NCBI GenBank assembly: GCA_012295275.1
Contig: CM022677.1
Coordinates: 27,881,379 to 27,891,378 of the forward strand
Length of the DNA: 10,000 nucleotides
Source of the DNA: Chrysomallon squamiferum
Lineage: Eukaryota > Mollusca > Gastropoda > Neomphalida > Peltospiridae
Direction: 5' to 3'
Within the stretch, counting starts at the first letter, position 1. The number at the start of each line of letters is the position of its first letter. The position numbers were made by a program, and so were the translations under genes. Under the pieces are notes generated by a model. It saw only the letters and a program-made list of their open reading frames with translations, was not told the origin of the DNA and ran no database searches. This document shows, piece after piece, positions 1 through 8,464 of the stretch.

Positions 1-10
1 TTGCAATATC

Positions 11-126
11 TATATTATCACTATTTTCAGTCTGTATTTTTCTACGTCTCTCTTTTACACTCTCTGTTGTAGATTTCTACACACCCAGCTACATACCTGA
101 ATAGTATCTATATATCTGTCTGTCTT

Positions 127-217
<91 letters not shown>

Positions 218-419
218 GTCTATCTATCTATCTATCTATCTGTCTATCTATCTATCTGTCTATCTGTCTGTCTGTCTACCTATCTATCAATCTATCTATA
301 TATCTCCTATCTATCATATATCTATCTAACCTACAAATCTGCACACACATATACACAGATAATAATATCTGTATTAACTATGACTGCTACTATTACAAGT
401 TTGGAAATAATAATAATAA

Positions 420-420
<1 letters not shown>
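11..420 (+). repeat. Dispersed intronic element, copy 1
   Basis: Shares collinear blocks with 6984-7210: tatattatcacta (11-23), tctgtatttttct (31-43), a ctacacac-xx-agctac block (about 78-92), the TCTA/TCTG tract, a ctgcac...acacata segment (about 338-356), gactgctac (382-390), then AAT triplets. Order and orientation are the same as in copy 2. The nature of the element is unknown, and its left edge may lie outside the window. Confidence 0.7.
110..330. repeat. (TCTA)n / (TCTG)n microsatellite
   Basis: A tetranucleotide tract of about 220 bp. It is almost pure TCTA from about 128 to 216, then interspersed with TCTG variants and decaying towards 330. Confidence 0.95.
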
Positions 421-450
<30 letters not shown>

Positions 451-453
451 AAG

Positions 454-484
<31 letters not shown>
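419..484. repeat. (AAG)n polypurine tract
   Basis: About 20 uninterrupted AAG units preceded by a short AAT run (405-420). This is a pure polypurine/polypyrimidine mirror-type tract, the class of sequence able to adopt triplex structures. Confidence 0.95.
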
Positions 485-485
<1 letters not shown>

Positions 486-502
486 GAAAGAGAATGAAAT
501 TA

Positions 503-552
503 CTAGTAGTAGTAGTAGGGGCAATGGTAGTAGTAGGAGTAGCAGCAGCAGC

Positions 553-593
<41 letters not shown>

Positions 594-594
594 C

Positions 595-625
<31 letters not shown>

Positions 626-640
626 TGGTGGTGGTGGTAG
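503..640. repeat. (AGT)n/(AGC)n/(GTG)n compound microsatellite
   Basis: Trinucleotide tract of AGT with AGC interruptions around 540-555 and 590-595, ending in a short GTG run at 624-638. It lies about 70 bp before the stalk exon acceptor. Confidence 0.9.
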
Positions 641-710
641 ACGTATTGTAATAAAATATTTTGTACACGTGATGTCGAGAAATTCACATGCATTCATTAT
701 TCTGGTACAG

Positions 711-2161
711 CAACTACTATTGGGACATCTGACACAACTTCAGAAAGCACAGCTGCTACAATAACTACTACTACGACGTCAGCTACAACACCAAGGACTA
801 CTGACACTTCAACTGTCAAAAGTACAGCTGCTGCTACAGTAACCACCAAGACGACAGCTACAACATCAAAGACTACAACAGAAAAAACTGCTGACACTGG
901 AACGTCACCTGCAACTGTAAAAGGTGCAACGGCTGTTACAATAACTACTACTACGACGTCAGCTACAACACCAGAGGCTACAACAGCAAACTCTACTGAC
1001 ATGGAAACGTCACCTGCAACAGCAAAAGGTATTGCTGCTGCTAGAATAACTACTACTACGACATCAGCTACAACACCAGAGGCTACAACACCAGAGGCTA
1101 CAACAGCAAACTCTACTGACACAGAAACGTCACCTGCAACAGCAAAAGGTATTGCTGCTGCTACAGTAACTACTACTACGACGTCAGCTGCATCAGCAAA
1201 TGCTACAACAGCAGTGACTACTGATGCTACTAAGACTACTAATACTGGTACGTTACCTACCACTGCAAAAAGTGCAGCTGCTGCTGCTGCAATAACTGCT
1301 ACTACGACGTCGTCAGCTACAACATCTAAGGCTACAAAATCAAAAACCACAACATCTAAGGCTACACCATCAACGGCTACAACATCAAAGGGTATAACAT
1401 CAAAGACTGCAACATCAAAGGATACACCTACAATGGATACAACATCAAAGGCTATAACATCAAAGAGTACAACATCAAAGACTACGACAGCAAAGGCTAC
1501 AACAGCAAAGACTACAACAGCAGAGGCTACAACATCAAAGACTACAATAGCAAAAGCTGCAACAACAAAGACTACAACATCAAAGACTACAACAGCAAAG
1601 ACTACAACGGCAGAGGCTACAACATCAAAGGCTTTAACAATAAAGACTACAACATCAAAGACTACAACAGCAAAGGATGCACTGTCAACGGCTGCAACAT
1701 CAAAGGCTACACCAAAGGCTACAACAGCAAAGTCTACAACAGCAAAGGATGCAATAGCAAAGACATCAAAGACTACAAAAGCAAAGACTACAACAACAAA
1801 GGCTGCAACAGCAAAGACAACATCAAAGGCTACAACATCAAAAAGTACAACATAAAAAGTACAACAACAAAGACTACAGATGCTACTAAAACTACTAACA
1901 CTGGAACGTCACCAGCAACAACAAAAGCTACAACTGCCACGACAGTAATATCAAGTACATCAACAACATCTGAACATACTAGTTCCGTTCCTGCAACAAC
2001 TAATGCTGGTACGTCAACAACAACTGCAAATTCCACAATTGCGTCTACCACTGCTAGAACTACAGCAGATGAAAAGAAGGAATTTACAACAGAAGACCGA
2101 GAAAATGAAACGAAGAGAAATAATAAAACCGACAAAACAGACGAAGAAACCAAAAATAAAG
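711..2161 (+). CDS. Mucin-like Thr/Ser/Ala/Lys-rich stalk exon, frame broken once
   Basis: This exon encodes about 484 residues of low-complexity protein dominated by Thr, with Ser, Ala, Lys and some Pro. It is typical of a mucin or PTS-type extracellular stalk that would be densely O-glycosylated. Residues are organised as four repeats of about 35-41 residues carrying a TSPAT-x-KG motif, then many 5-residue TTSKx/TTAKx repeats, then a charged end rich in Lys, Glu, Asp and Asn. The acceptor at 709-710 and the donor GTACAAGT at 2162 give phase 1 at both ends, matching the phase-1 entry into CTLD1 (split codon g|ag). The frame is open from 711 to 1852, meets TAA at 1853-1855, and continues one frame over from 1858 to 2161. 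The exon length is 1451 bp, one short of a multiple of three. It contains no cysteine. The exon boundaries are inferred; the Thr-rich frame itself is seen directly. Confidence 0.75.
895..1320 (+). repeat. In-frame ~105-123 bp coding repeats in the stalk
   Basis: The motif acgtcacctgcaac or a close variant recurs at 902, 1007, 1127 and 1250, with spacings of 105, 120 and 123 bp, all multiples of three. The 120-bp unit differs from the 105-bp unit by an extra 15-bp TTPEA block. The first three copies are very similar; the fourth is diverged. A less regular related block extends upstream to about 760. Confidence 0.85.
1320..1870 (+). repeat. 15-bp coding minisatellite (TTSKx / TTAKx)
   Basis: About 35 imperfect 15-bp units of the form aca aca tca/gca aag gct/act encode pentapeptides Thr-Thr-Ser/Ala-Lys-Thr/Ala. 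The regular Lys every five residues gives a strongly basic, Thr-rich stretch. The one-base lesion of the exon lies in one of these units. Confidence 0.9.
1847..1860 (+). other. One-base deletion creating a premature TAA in the stalk exon
   Basis: The 15-mer acaacatcaaaaagt at 1832-1846 is followed directly by the 14-mer acaacataaaaagt at 1847-1860. The second copy lacks one C, which turns the Ser codon position into TAA (1853-1855) and shifts the downstream Thr-rich frame by one. Adding this base makes the exon 1452 bp, a multiple of three, and joins it in frame to CTLD1. Confidence 0.85.
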
Positions 2162-2181
2162 GTACAAGTTAATATGTACTA

Positions 2182-2183
2182 TA

Positions 2184-2237
<54 letters not shown>
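2182..2237. repeat. (TAC)n microsatellite in intron 2
   Basis: About 18 TAC/ACT units, 20 bp downstream of the stalk exon donor. Confidence 0.95.
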
Positions 2238-2499
2238 GTTTATTTATTAATCACTGGGACTAGTAATACTATGTTCAAAATATCGTTATCACTAGAAGTA
2301 ATATTACTACATCAGCTGCTAGTGTGATTGTATTACTGTTACCACTACCAATATCTGTAATCCTTTTCTGATACTAGAGCTAGTATTACTAACAATACTA
2401 CTACCAATGCCCCATTATGTATTATTACTACTACTGCTACTCCAACTACTACTACTACTACTACTACTACAATAGTTGTCACTACTACTACTGTCATTA

Positions 2500-3300
2500 G
2501 AACCACTTTAACTGCTACTATTATTACAACCATTTTAACTGTTACTGTTACTACTACTACTACAACCACTTTAACTACTACTATTACTACTACTATTACA
2601 ACCACTTTAACTACTACTATTACTACTACTATTACAACCACTTTAACAGTTACCATTACTACTACTATTACAACCACTTTAACTACTACTATTACTACTA
2701 CTATTACAACCACTTTAACAGTTACCATTACTACTACTATTACAACCACTTTAACAGTTACCATTACTACTACTATTACAACCACTTTAACTGTTACTGT
2801 TACTACTACTATTACAACCACTTTAACTACTACTATTACTACTACTATTACAACCACTTTAACTACTACTATTACTACTACTATTACAACCATTTTAACT
2901 GTTACTATTACTAGTAATATCACAACCATTTTAACTGTTACTATTACTAGTAATATTACAACCACTTTAACTGTTACTATTACTACTATTACAACCACTT
3001 TAACTGTTACTATTACTACTATTACTACTACTATTACAACCATTTTAACTGTTACTATTACTACTACTATTACAACCACTTTAACTGTTACTATTACTAC
3101 TACTATTACAACCACTTTAACTACTACTATTACTACTACTATTACAACCACTTTAACTACTACTATTACTACTACTATTACAACCACTTTAACTACTACT
3201 ATTACAACCACTTTAACTACTACTATTACTACTACTATTACAACCATTTTAACTATTACTATTACTACTACTATTACAACCACTTTAACTACTACTATTA
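2500..3300. repeat. 36-bp minisatellite, about 22 copies, in intron 2
   Basis: The unit has the form aaccactttaac followed by ACT/ATT triplets ending in attac. About 22 copies are countable from the recurring aacca(c/t)tttaac core. Most are 36 bp; a few are shorter or longer (about 24, 27, 33 and 45 bp), always in steps of three. Variants carry gttact, gttacc or agtaat in place of actact and tend to occur in runs. Because all lengths are multiples of three and the units lack stops, both strands stay open across the array. Confidence 0.9.
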
Positions 3301-3430
3301 CTAGTACTATTACTGCTACTGCAACTGTTACTATTACTATTACTGTTACTGCTACTAAAATTAATACTACTGTTAAGCGTCTACAGCAAACCAGTCTGAA
3401 CCAGTCTAACTGTGAAATTTCTGTTTACAG

Positions 3431-3525
3431 AGACATATTACTGTGAGAACGGTTTTCTCTACTTTGGAGGGAGTTGTTACTGGTTTGGATCATTTCGTCG
3501 CAGAGTCTCTTGGACACGTGCAAAG
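3431..3525 (+). CDS. CTLD1 exon A: N-terminal cysteine pair and SCY motif
   Basis: This 95-bp exon encodes the first 32 residues of a C-type lectin-like domain. It starts in phase 1 after ctgtttacag and ends in phase 0 at aaag|gtacag. It shows Cys-x10-Cys (CENGFLYFGGSC), the extra N-terminal disulfide of long-form CTLDs, then the family pattern SCY-x-F and a Trp-x-x-Ala (SWTRAK) that begins the first helix. It has exactly the same length as the CTLD2 exon at 5617-5711, with about 14 of 32 residues identical. The preceding acceptor has a pyrimidine-rich run (gaaatttctgtttacag). Confidence 0.92.
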
Positions 3526-3589
3526 GTACAGCAACATCAGCATTGCAGAACTACCACAACGACACCAGGAACCATATACAGCACAGCAT

Positions 3590-3645
3590 AAATAAACAAA
3601 CAAACAAACAAACAAATAAATAAATAAATAAATAAATAAATAAAT
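3590..3645. repeat. (AAAC)n-(AAAT)n microsatellite in intron 3
   Basis: Tandem AAAC then AAAT tetranucleotides, starting about 65 bp after the exon A donor. The rest of the intron up to 3897 is unique AT-rich sequence in which I see no gene. Confidence 0.95.
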
Positions 3646-3897
3646 ACTTAGACGAATGGAAGAATAAAAGTGCTGACAATAATAATATATTTTACAAAAA
3701 AACAATTTCATATTATCTACATATCTGTCTATCTGTCGTTGTCTACGTATGTGTCTATTTAACTCTCTGTTTCTTTCTGTCCTTCGTTTCGTCCATACAT
3801 CTGATTATCCATACATCCGTAGACCTGGCTGTCCATCTGATGCTTATCTGCGTATCTACGTACTTGAGTATCAGTATCTGTATTTTTAAATCCAAAA

Positions 3898-3994
3898 TTA
3901 TTATTAATATTATTATTATGTATTATTATTATTATTATTACTGTTATTATTGTTGTTGATGATGTTGCTGCTGCTGCTGCTGCAGCTGCTGCTG
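3898..3994. repeat. ATT / TGT / TGC trinucleotide tract in intron 3
   Basis: ATT repeats grade into GTT, GAT and then TGC repeats, ending about 25 bp before the exon B acceptor tttaaatgcactttcag. Confidence 0.9.
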
Positions 3995-4017
3995 TTGACA
4001 TTTAAATGCACTTTCAG

Positions 4018-4111
4018 CGAATCTGTGAAAAGAAACAGAGAAAACTGGTAACCATTGAGACGACGGAAGAAGACAAATTCCTCCAAGGATTCGTTCTCAG
4101 ATATCACAGAG
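4018..4111 (+). CDS. CTLD1 exon B: first core cysteine and helix 2
   Basis: This 94-bp exon encodes 31 residues in phase 0, plus the first base of a Gly codon (phase 1 exit, donor agag|gtaagaa). It begins RICEKKQRKLVTIET, matching the CTLD segment in which the core Cys 1 is followed by a Leu-Val-x-Ile-x-(S/T) strand. It continues with the second helix (EEDKFLQGFVLRYHR). The exon has the same length as the CTLD2 exon at 6375-6468, with about 14 of 31 residues identical, including R-x-CE, LV, ET, FL-x-GF and RY. Acceptor: aaatgcactttcag. Confidence 0.92.
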
Positions 4112-4185
4112 GTAAGAATGATGAACCTTGCTGGTATCAGGTGTTTGAGAACACCTACACATACCCTGGACACGCACGCACGCAT

Positions 4186-4640
<455 letters not shown>

Positions 4641-4679
4641 TATTAATATTACAGCGTTTATAAACAAATATTTTTACAG

Positions 4680-5024
4680 GTTACAAATTCTGGACGGGAG
4701 AGAAGACAGTATTCAGGCCTAGCTCCTGGCTCTGGTTTGGACGCGGTTATCAACGATATGACGAGTACAGAGAACTGGTTTTCAGGAATTCAATGAGGCG
4801 CAGATGTTCTGTCGCTGAGAGCAAAGCACGCTCGACGTGGCACTCCAGGCCATGCATGGGAAAACGCCACGTACTGTGTGAACAGAAGCCTCTGAGATCA
4901 GTGGAAAGTGACGTGAAGGAAGCAGGTGGGAAGACGCCTGGCGGAAGAAACGTAAACAAAATGGCAGCCGGCCAAGACTTGAAAGCTACTTCGAGGAAGG
5001 CTGAGAAAGACGAACAGTTTGCAA
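4680..5024 (+). CDS. CTLD1 exon C: WTG core, last three cysteines, and charged linker
   Basis: This exon completes CTLD1 and encodes the linker to CTLD2. It starts in phase 1 after a good acceptor (atatttttacag), giving Gly across the junction. It shows FWTG in place of the family WIGL, then WLW in the W-x-W position, then Cys-x15-Cys-x7-Cys with Trp five residues before the middle Cys (TWHSRPC), ending HVLCEQ. The long-loop Ca2+/sugar motifs are missing: there is no EPN or QPD, and the usual WND reads WHS. After the last Cys come about 45 hydrophilic Lys/Glu/Gly-rich residues. The donor gcaa|gtaagt at 5025 is strong; without splicing the frame ends at TGA 5039-5041, which would yield a one-CTLD form ending EQFASKLIY. 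Confidence 0.9.
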
Positions 5025-5069
5025 GTAAGTTAATCTACTGATATTGTTATTACTTTACGTTTGTGTTTA

Positions 5070-5145
5070 TATATATATATGTATGTACGAGCGTATCGTA
5101 TATAGACGTGTGTGTATGTGTGTGTGCGTGCGTGTGCGCATATAC
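5070..5145. repeat. TA/TG/CG alternating purine-pyrimidine tract in intron 5
   Basis: Imperfect tatatata, tgtgtgtatgtg and gtgcgtgcgtgtgcgc segments. Alternating purine-pyrimidine sequence of this type can favour left-handed DNA. Confidence 0.7.
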
Positions 5146-5390
5146 AGCCTGAGACACAGACAGAAGATACTGTGAGACAAACAGACAAACAGATATACAG
5201 AGGTATTCTAACAAGCATAACCACGGTTTTTGCGAGAAACGGTTAAAAAAATGTTGTCTTCAAAACTCCCAAATCATTTCCCAAAAGAACGTTCAAAGCT
5301 GGTGTTGTTAATATGACCGAGATAATTACTGAACATTTATGCATCTTAGTGCTCTCTGTTCTGTTTGTTGTTATGTTCTATTCTTCCCTG

Positions 5391-5600
5391 TTCCATTCCA
5401 TTCCATTCCATTCCCTTTTTTTCTGTTCTGTTGCCTCTTTTTACTTTTATTCTGTTCCATCACGTTCCGTTCAAACTGAGTTTCATTCTGGTCTGTTTTG
5501 TGTTTTCCGTTCTTTTCCGTTCCATTCCGTTCTTTTCCGTTCCATTCCGTTCCATTCCGTTCCATTCCGTTCCATTCCGTCCCGTTCCGTTCTGTTCTAT
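5391..5600. repeat. TTCCA/TTCCGT pentamer-based repeat in intron 5
   Basis: Tandem TTCCA pentamers (5391-5415), then a TTCTG-type diverged stretch, then nearly pure alternation of TTCCA and TTCCG (10-bp unit tccattccgt) from about 5510 to 5596. It ends only 20 bp before the CTLD2 exon A acceptor, so the whole array forms an extended upstream pyrimidine-rich region. Confidence 0.9.
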
Positions 5601-5616
5601 ATGTTTGTGTTTACAG

Positions 5617-5711
5617 ATGTGACAACGTGTGGAGATGGTGCTGTACGCTTTGGTGGTAGTTGTTACTCGTTTCATACGTATAAACGTCGCTTAACTTGGA
5701 TAGATGCCAAG
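5617..5711 (+). CDS. CTLD2 exon A: N-terminal cysteine pair and SCY motif
   Basis: First exon of the second CTLD, 95 bp like its CTLD1 counterpart. The phase-1 acceptor (gtttgtgtttacag) joins the split codon a|at, giving Asn-Val-Thr. This is an N-glycosylation sequon formed exactly at the exon junction. Cys-x10-Cys (CGDGAVRFGGSC) follows, then CYSF and the Trp-x-x-Ala motif (TWIDAK). The FGGSCY block and the RR-x-x-W segment are shared with CTLD1. The donor is caag|gtagaa, phase 0. Confidence 0.92.
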
Positions 5712-5734
5712 GTAGAAACAACGACAGCAACGAG

Positions 5735-6075
<341 letters not shown>

Positions 6076-6374
6076 TTTTGTAGATGTTTATGTGTACATG
6101 TCCATCTCTTTTTTCTTCCTTCTTTTTTATTCTAATTTCTATCTATCTATATATCTGTCTTTCTATCCGTGTATTTTAATAACTTCATACATTTTTACTG
6201 ATTCATTGAACTCGATTATCTACATTTAAGAGACACCAAAAAAAAAAACAGATTACCTATTTCACACAAAACCCCACAAATAAAACGTAAAATCCCGAGA
6301 AACCTTTTTAACTACGCAATTCATTCGCGCGTTAATTTTCGGAGAAATCAGTTAAAACATGTCTGACATTTCAG

Positions 6375-6468
6375 AGGTACTGCGAGATTTGGGACTCGCG
6401 TCTGGTTGTTATGGAAACGTCGGCAGAAACGTCGTTCCTGCACGGGTTTATCAAGAGATATTTCAAAA
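6375..6468 (+). CDS. CTLD2 exon B: first core cysteine and helix 2
   Basis: This 94-bp exon matches the CTLD1 exon at 4018-4111 in length, in phase (0 in, 1 out) and in content. It reads RYCEIWDSRLVVMETSAE, then a helix SFLHGFIKRYFK. The core Cys, the LV strand, the ET pair and the FL-x-GF-x-x-RY helix are kept. The acceptor is gtctgacatttcag and the donor is the strong aaaa|gtaagtc. Its last base joins exon C2 as a|ag (Lys). Confidence 0.92.
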
Positions 6469-6489
6469 GTAAGTCTGAAGAGGGCGGGG

Positions 6490-6844
6490 TTGGTTAAATG
6501 TTGAACAGCCCTGCTACGTAAACGGTGATGTATTGCGAGGTTGGTTAAATGTTGAACAGCCCTGCTACGTAAACGGTGATGTAATGCGAGGTTGGTTAAA
6601 TGTTGAACAGGTCCTTCTACGTAAACGGTGATGTAATGCTAGGTTGGTTAAATGTTGAACAGCTCCTGCTACGTAAACGGTGATCTAAGGCGAGGTTGGT
6701 TAAATGTTGAACAGCTCCTGCTACGTAAACGGTGAGATAAGGCTAGGTTGGTTAAATGTTGAACAGCTCCTTCTACGTAAACGGTGAGATAAGGCTAGGT
6801 TGGTTAAATGTTGAACAGCTCCTTCTACGTAAACGGTGAGATAA
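6490..6844. repeat. 51-52 bp minisatellite, seven copies, in intron 7
   Basis: The unit begins ttggttaaatgttgaacag and contains tacgtaaacggtga. Copies start at 6490, 6541, 6592, 6644, 6696, 6748 and 6800. The first two units are 51 bp and the other complete ones 51-52 bp. Substitutions change gradually along the array: the 3' part of the unit drifts from gatgtaatgcg to gatctaaggcg to gagataaggct. It begins only 21 bp after the exon B2 donor. Confidence 0.97.
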
Positions 6845-6983
6845 ATGAACAAGATGTTTAAACTGAGATGGTGATAAGAAAAGGAGGATCCTAGTTTAAA
6901 AGATTTATTTACAAATTTGTCTCAGAATACGATTTTTGTTATCAAAGTAGTAAGAACAACAACAATATCAAAACAACGATAAC

Positions 6984-7203
6984 TATATTATCACTAATGT
7001 CTGTCTGTATTTTTCTGTGTGTTTCTTTTTTATTCTTTCTGTCGTACACTCCTACACACTTAGCTACCTGCCTACGTATCTACCTGTCTGTCTGTCTGTC
7101 TGTCTGTCTAGTTATCGATATAATCTACATAACTGCACGAACACACATACACACAATAAAGACTGCTACCATTAGTGTTAGATGTAATAATAATAAATAT
7201 AAC

Positions 7204-7210
<7 letters not shown>
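6984..7210 (+). repeat. Dispersed intronic element, copy 2
   Basis: Second copy of the element at 11-420: tatattatcacta (6984-6996), tctgtatttttct (7004-7016), cctacacac-xx-agctac (about 7051-7065), a short TCTG tract (7085-7110), ctgcac...acacata (about 7133-7148), gactgctac (7161-7169), then AAT triplets. The tetranucleotide part is much shorter than in copy 1, while the AAT tail is much longer. Confidence 0.7.
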
Positions 7211-7279
<69 letters not shown>

Positions 7280-7436
7280 GTATTAATGATATGATAATAA
7301 TAATAATAGTAGTAGTAATAATAATAATAATAATGACGATGATAATAATAATAATAATGGTAAAGATGATGATGATAATGACGATGAAATAATAGTAGTA
7401 GTAATAATAATGATGATGATAATGATGATGATGATG

Positions 7437-7481
<45 letters not shown>

Positions 7482-7627
7482 GTTTTAATGATGATGATTA
7501 CGATGATAATGATGATGATAATGATGATTAATAATAATAATAATAATAACAACAACAACAACAACAACAATAATAATAGTAATAACAACAATAATAATAG
7601 TAACAGCAACAACAATGAAATAATAGT

Positions 7628-7665
<38 letters not shown>

Positions 7666-7764
7666 TAACAATAATAATAATAACAATAACAACAATAACA
7701 ATAGTAATAGTAATAACAACAACAACAACAATAATAATAATAATAACAATAACAATAACAACAA
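7185..7764. repeat. AAT/GAT/AAC/AGT compound microsatellite in intron 7
   Basis: About 580 bp of trinucleotide repeats: AAT (7185-7280), mixed AAT/AGT/GAT (7280-7530), then AAC/AAT (7531-7764). It runs to within 10 bp of the exon C2 acceptor. Long frames on both strands (poly-Asn, poly-Ile, poly-Leu, poly-Tyr) are artefacts of the repeat. Confidence 0.95.
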
Positions 7765-7774
7765 CTGTACACAG

Positions 7775-8100
7775 AGAGGTCTTTCTGGACTGGGGACAGC
7801 TCAGTGGTGAAGCGGAGACGCTGGTTGTGGCTGAGTGACAACGTTGTGACACACGTCACGTACAGAAAACACACAGCCTCGCACACCAGAGCTATTCACT
7901 GCGCGCTCATCCAAGGACGCGGTCGTTTACCCTGGAGAACGTCGTTCTGCACGATGCGGTACCCATTCGTCTGCGAGACAAAACTGTACACGTCACAGAC
8001 TAAACGTCAGAAGCTGAAAACGTCACAGACAAAACGTCAGAAGCTGAGAACGTCACAGACACGTCACAAACGTCAGACAGAGAAAACTGGGAGGTACTAA
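7775..8100 (+). CDS. CTLD2 exon C: WTG core, last three cysteines, basic tail and stop
   Basis: Terminal coding exon. It enters in phase 1 after ctgtacacag and reads RSFWTG, then RRRWLW, then Cys-x15-Cys-x7-Cys with Trp five residues before the middle Cys (PWRTSFC), ending PFVCET. From the residue after the split codon to the final Cys-Glu it is 67 residues, the same as in CTLD1, with every Cys and all four of these Trp in register. EPN/QPD and WND motifs are absent, so Ca2+-dependent sugar binding is not expected. After the domain comes a Lys/Arg/Gln/Thr-rich tail of about 40 residues containing a 10-residue repeat, ending TGRY and TAA at 8098-8100. There is no transmembrane or GPI-type hydrophobic end. 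The acceptor lacks a pyrimidine tract, but the phase and homology make the boundary convincing. Confidence 0.9.
7990..8079 (+). repeat. 30-bp coding repeat, three units, in the C-terminal tail
   Basis: acgtcacagac recurs at 7990, 8020 and 8050. The first two units are nearly identical and encode TSQTKRQKLK and TSQTKRQKLR. The third diverges (TSQTRHKRQ). This makes a strongly basic tail. Confidence 0.95.
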
Positions 8101-8382
8101 AGAGGTGACGGTGACATACAGTTTCAAGGAGAAATTTTATACGCTAATTACTGACGCTGCTTCTATTATTAGAAAATATACGGAAACGGGTTGATGATGA
8201 CGATGACACCCGGGAATGCGAACCGAAAATAGCCGAATCGTTCCGAAATTTTCCGAACGTGACCGGAACGGATTTTTAAAATGACGATTGTTATTGCACT
8301 TTTATTTTTTAATATCGTTTTAATGATTTATTTGTTTTATTTTTTATTTTATCAAATATAATCTGGTTTATTAACTGCATTA

Positions 8383-8388
8383 AATAAA
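8383..8388 (+). promoter_or_regulatory. Poly(A) signal AATAAA, proximal
   Basis: Canonical hexamer 283 bp after the stop codon, preceded by T-rich sequence and followed about 20 bp later by a T/G-rich stretch (tgtggtatttgggcttctt) suited to a downstream element. Confidence 0.65.
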
Positions 8389-8464
8389 ACTTCTGTGGTA
8401 TTTGGGCTTCTTATATTTTGCAAACACTTTTATTTGTGTTTATATTTATGACTTTGCAAGTATT

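Larger units (their letters stand above)
1..710. other. Intronic flank upstream of the stalk exon
   Basis: No exon is convincing here. The stretch contains unique AT-rich sequence (1-110), a TCTA tract, a short unique bridge (331-400), AAT and AAG tracts, and an AGT/AGC tract. It ends in a plausible acceptor, ttctggtacag, at 700-710. Long open frames exist on both strands, but they consist only of trinucleotide repeats (poly-Arg, poly-Val, poly-Thr, poly-Leu) and are not genes. Confidence 0.6.

Noticed and set aside
120-330. CRISPR-like or regulatory direct repeats
   Set aside because: The repeats are pure tetranucleotide microsatellite without spacers, in a eukaryotic intron.
380-640. Open frames reading poly-Arg/poly-Val (+) and poly-Leu/poly-Thr (-)
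   Set aside because: They are straight translations of AAG and AGT microsatellites with no splice or composition support; they lie in intron.
697-1350. 217-codon minus-strand frame rich in Val/Ala
   Set aside because: It is the complement of the Thr-rich stalk exon (ACN codons give Val/Gly/Ser-type complements). The + strand has splice sites, phase agreement and a link to CTLD1.
1840-1880. A mini-intron or programmed frameshift that would bypass the TAA at 1853
   Set aside because: Any GT-AG pair here would be under about 40 bp, and no shift-prone heptamer is evident. A one-base deletion in a 15-bp repeat explains everything.
2345-3283. 312-codon minus-strand frame of Val/Ile/Lys
   Set aside because: It results from a stop-free 36-bp minisatellite whose unit lengths are multiples of three; there is no domain and no flanking support on that strand.
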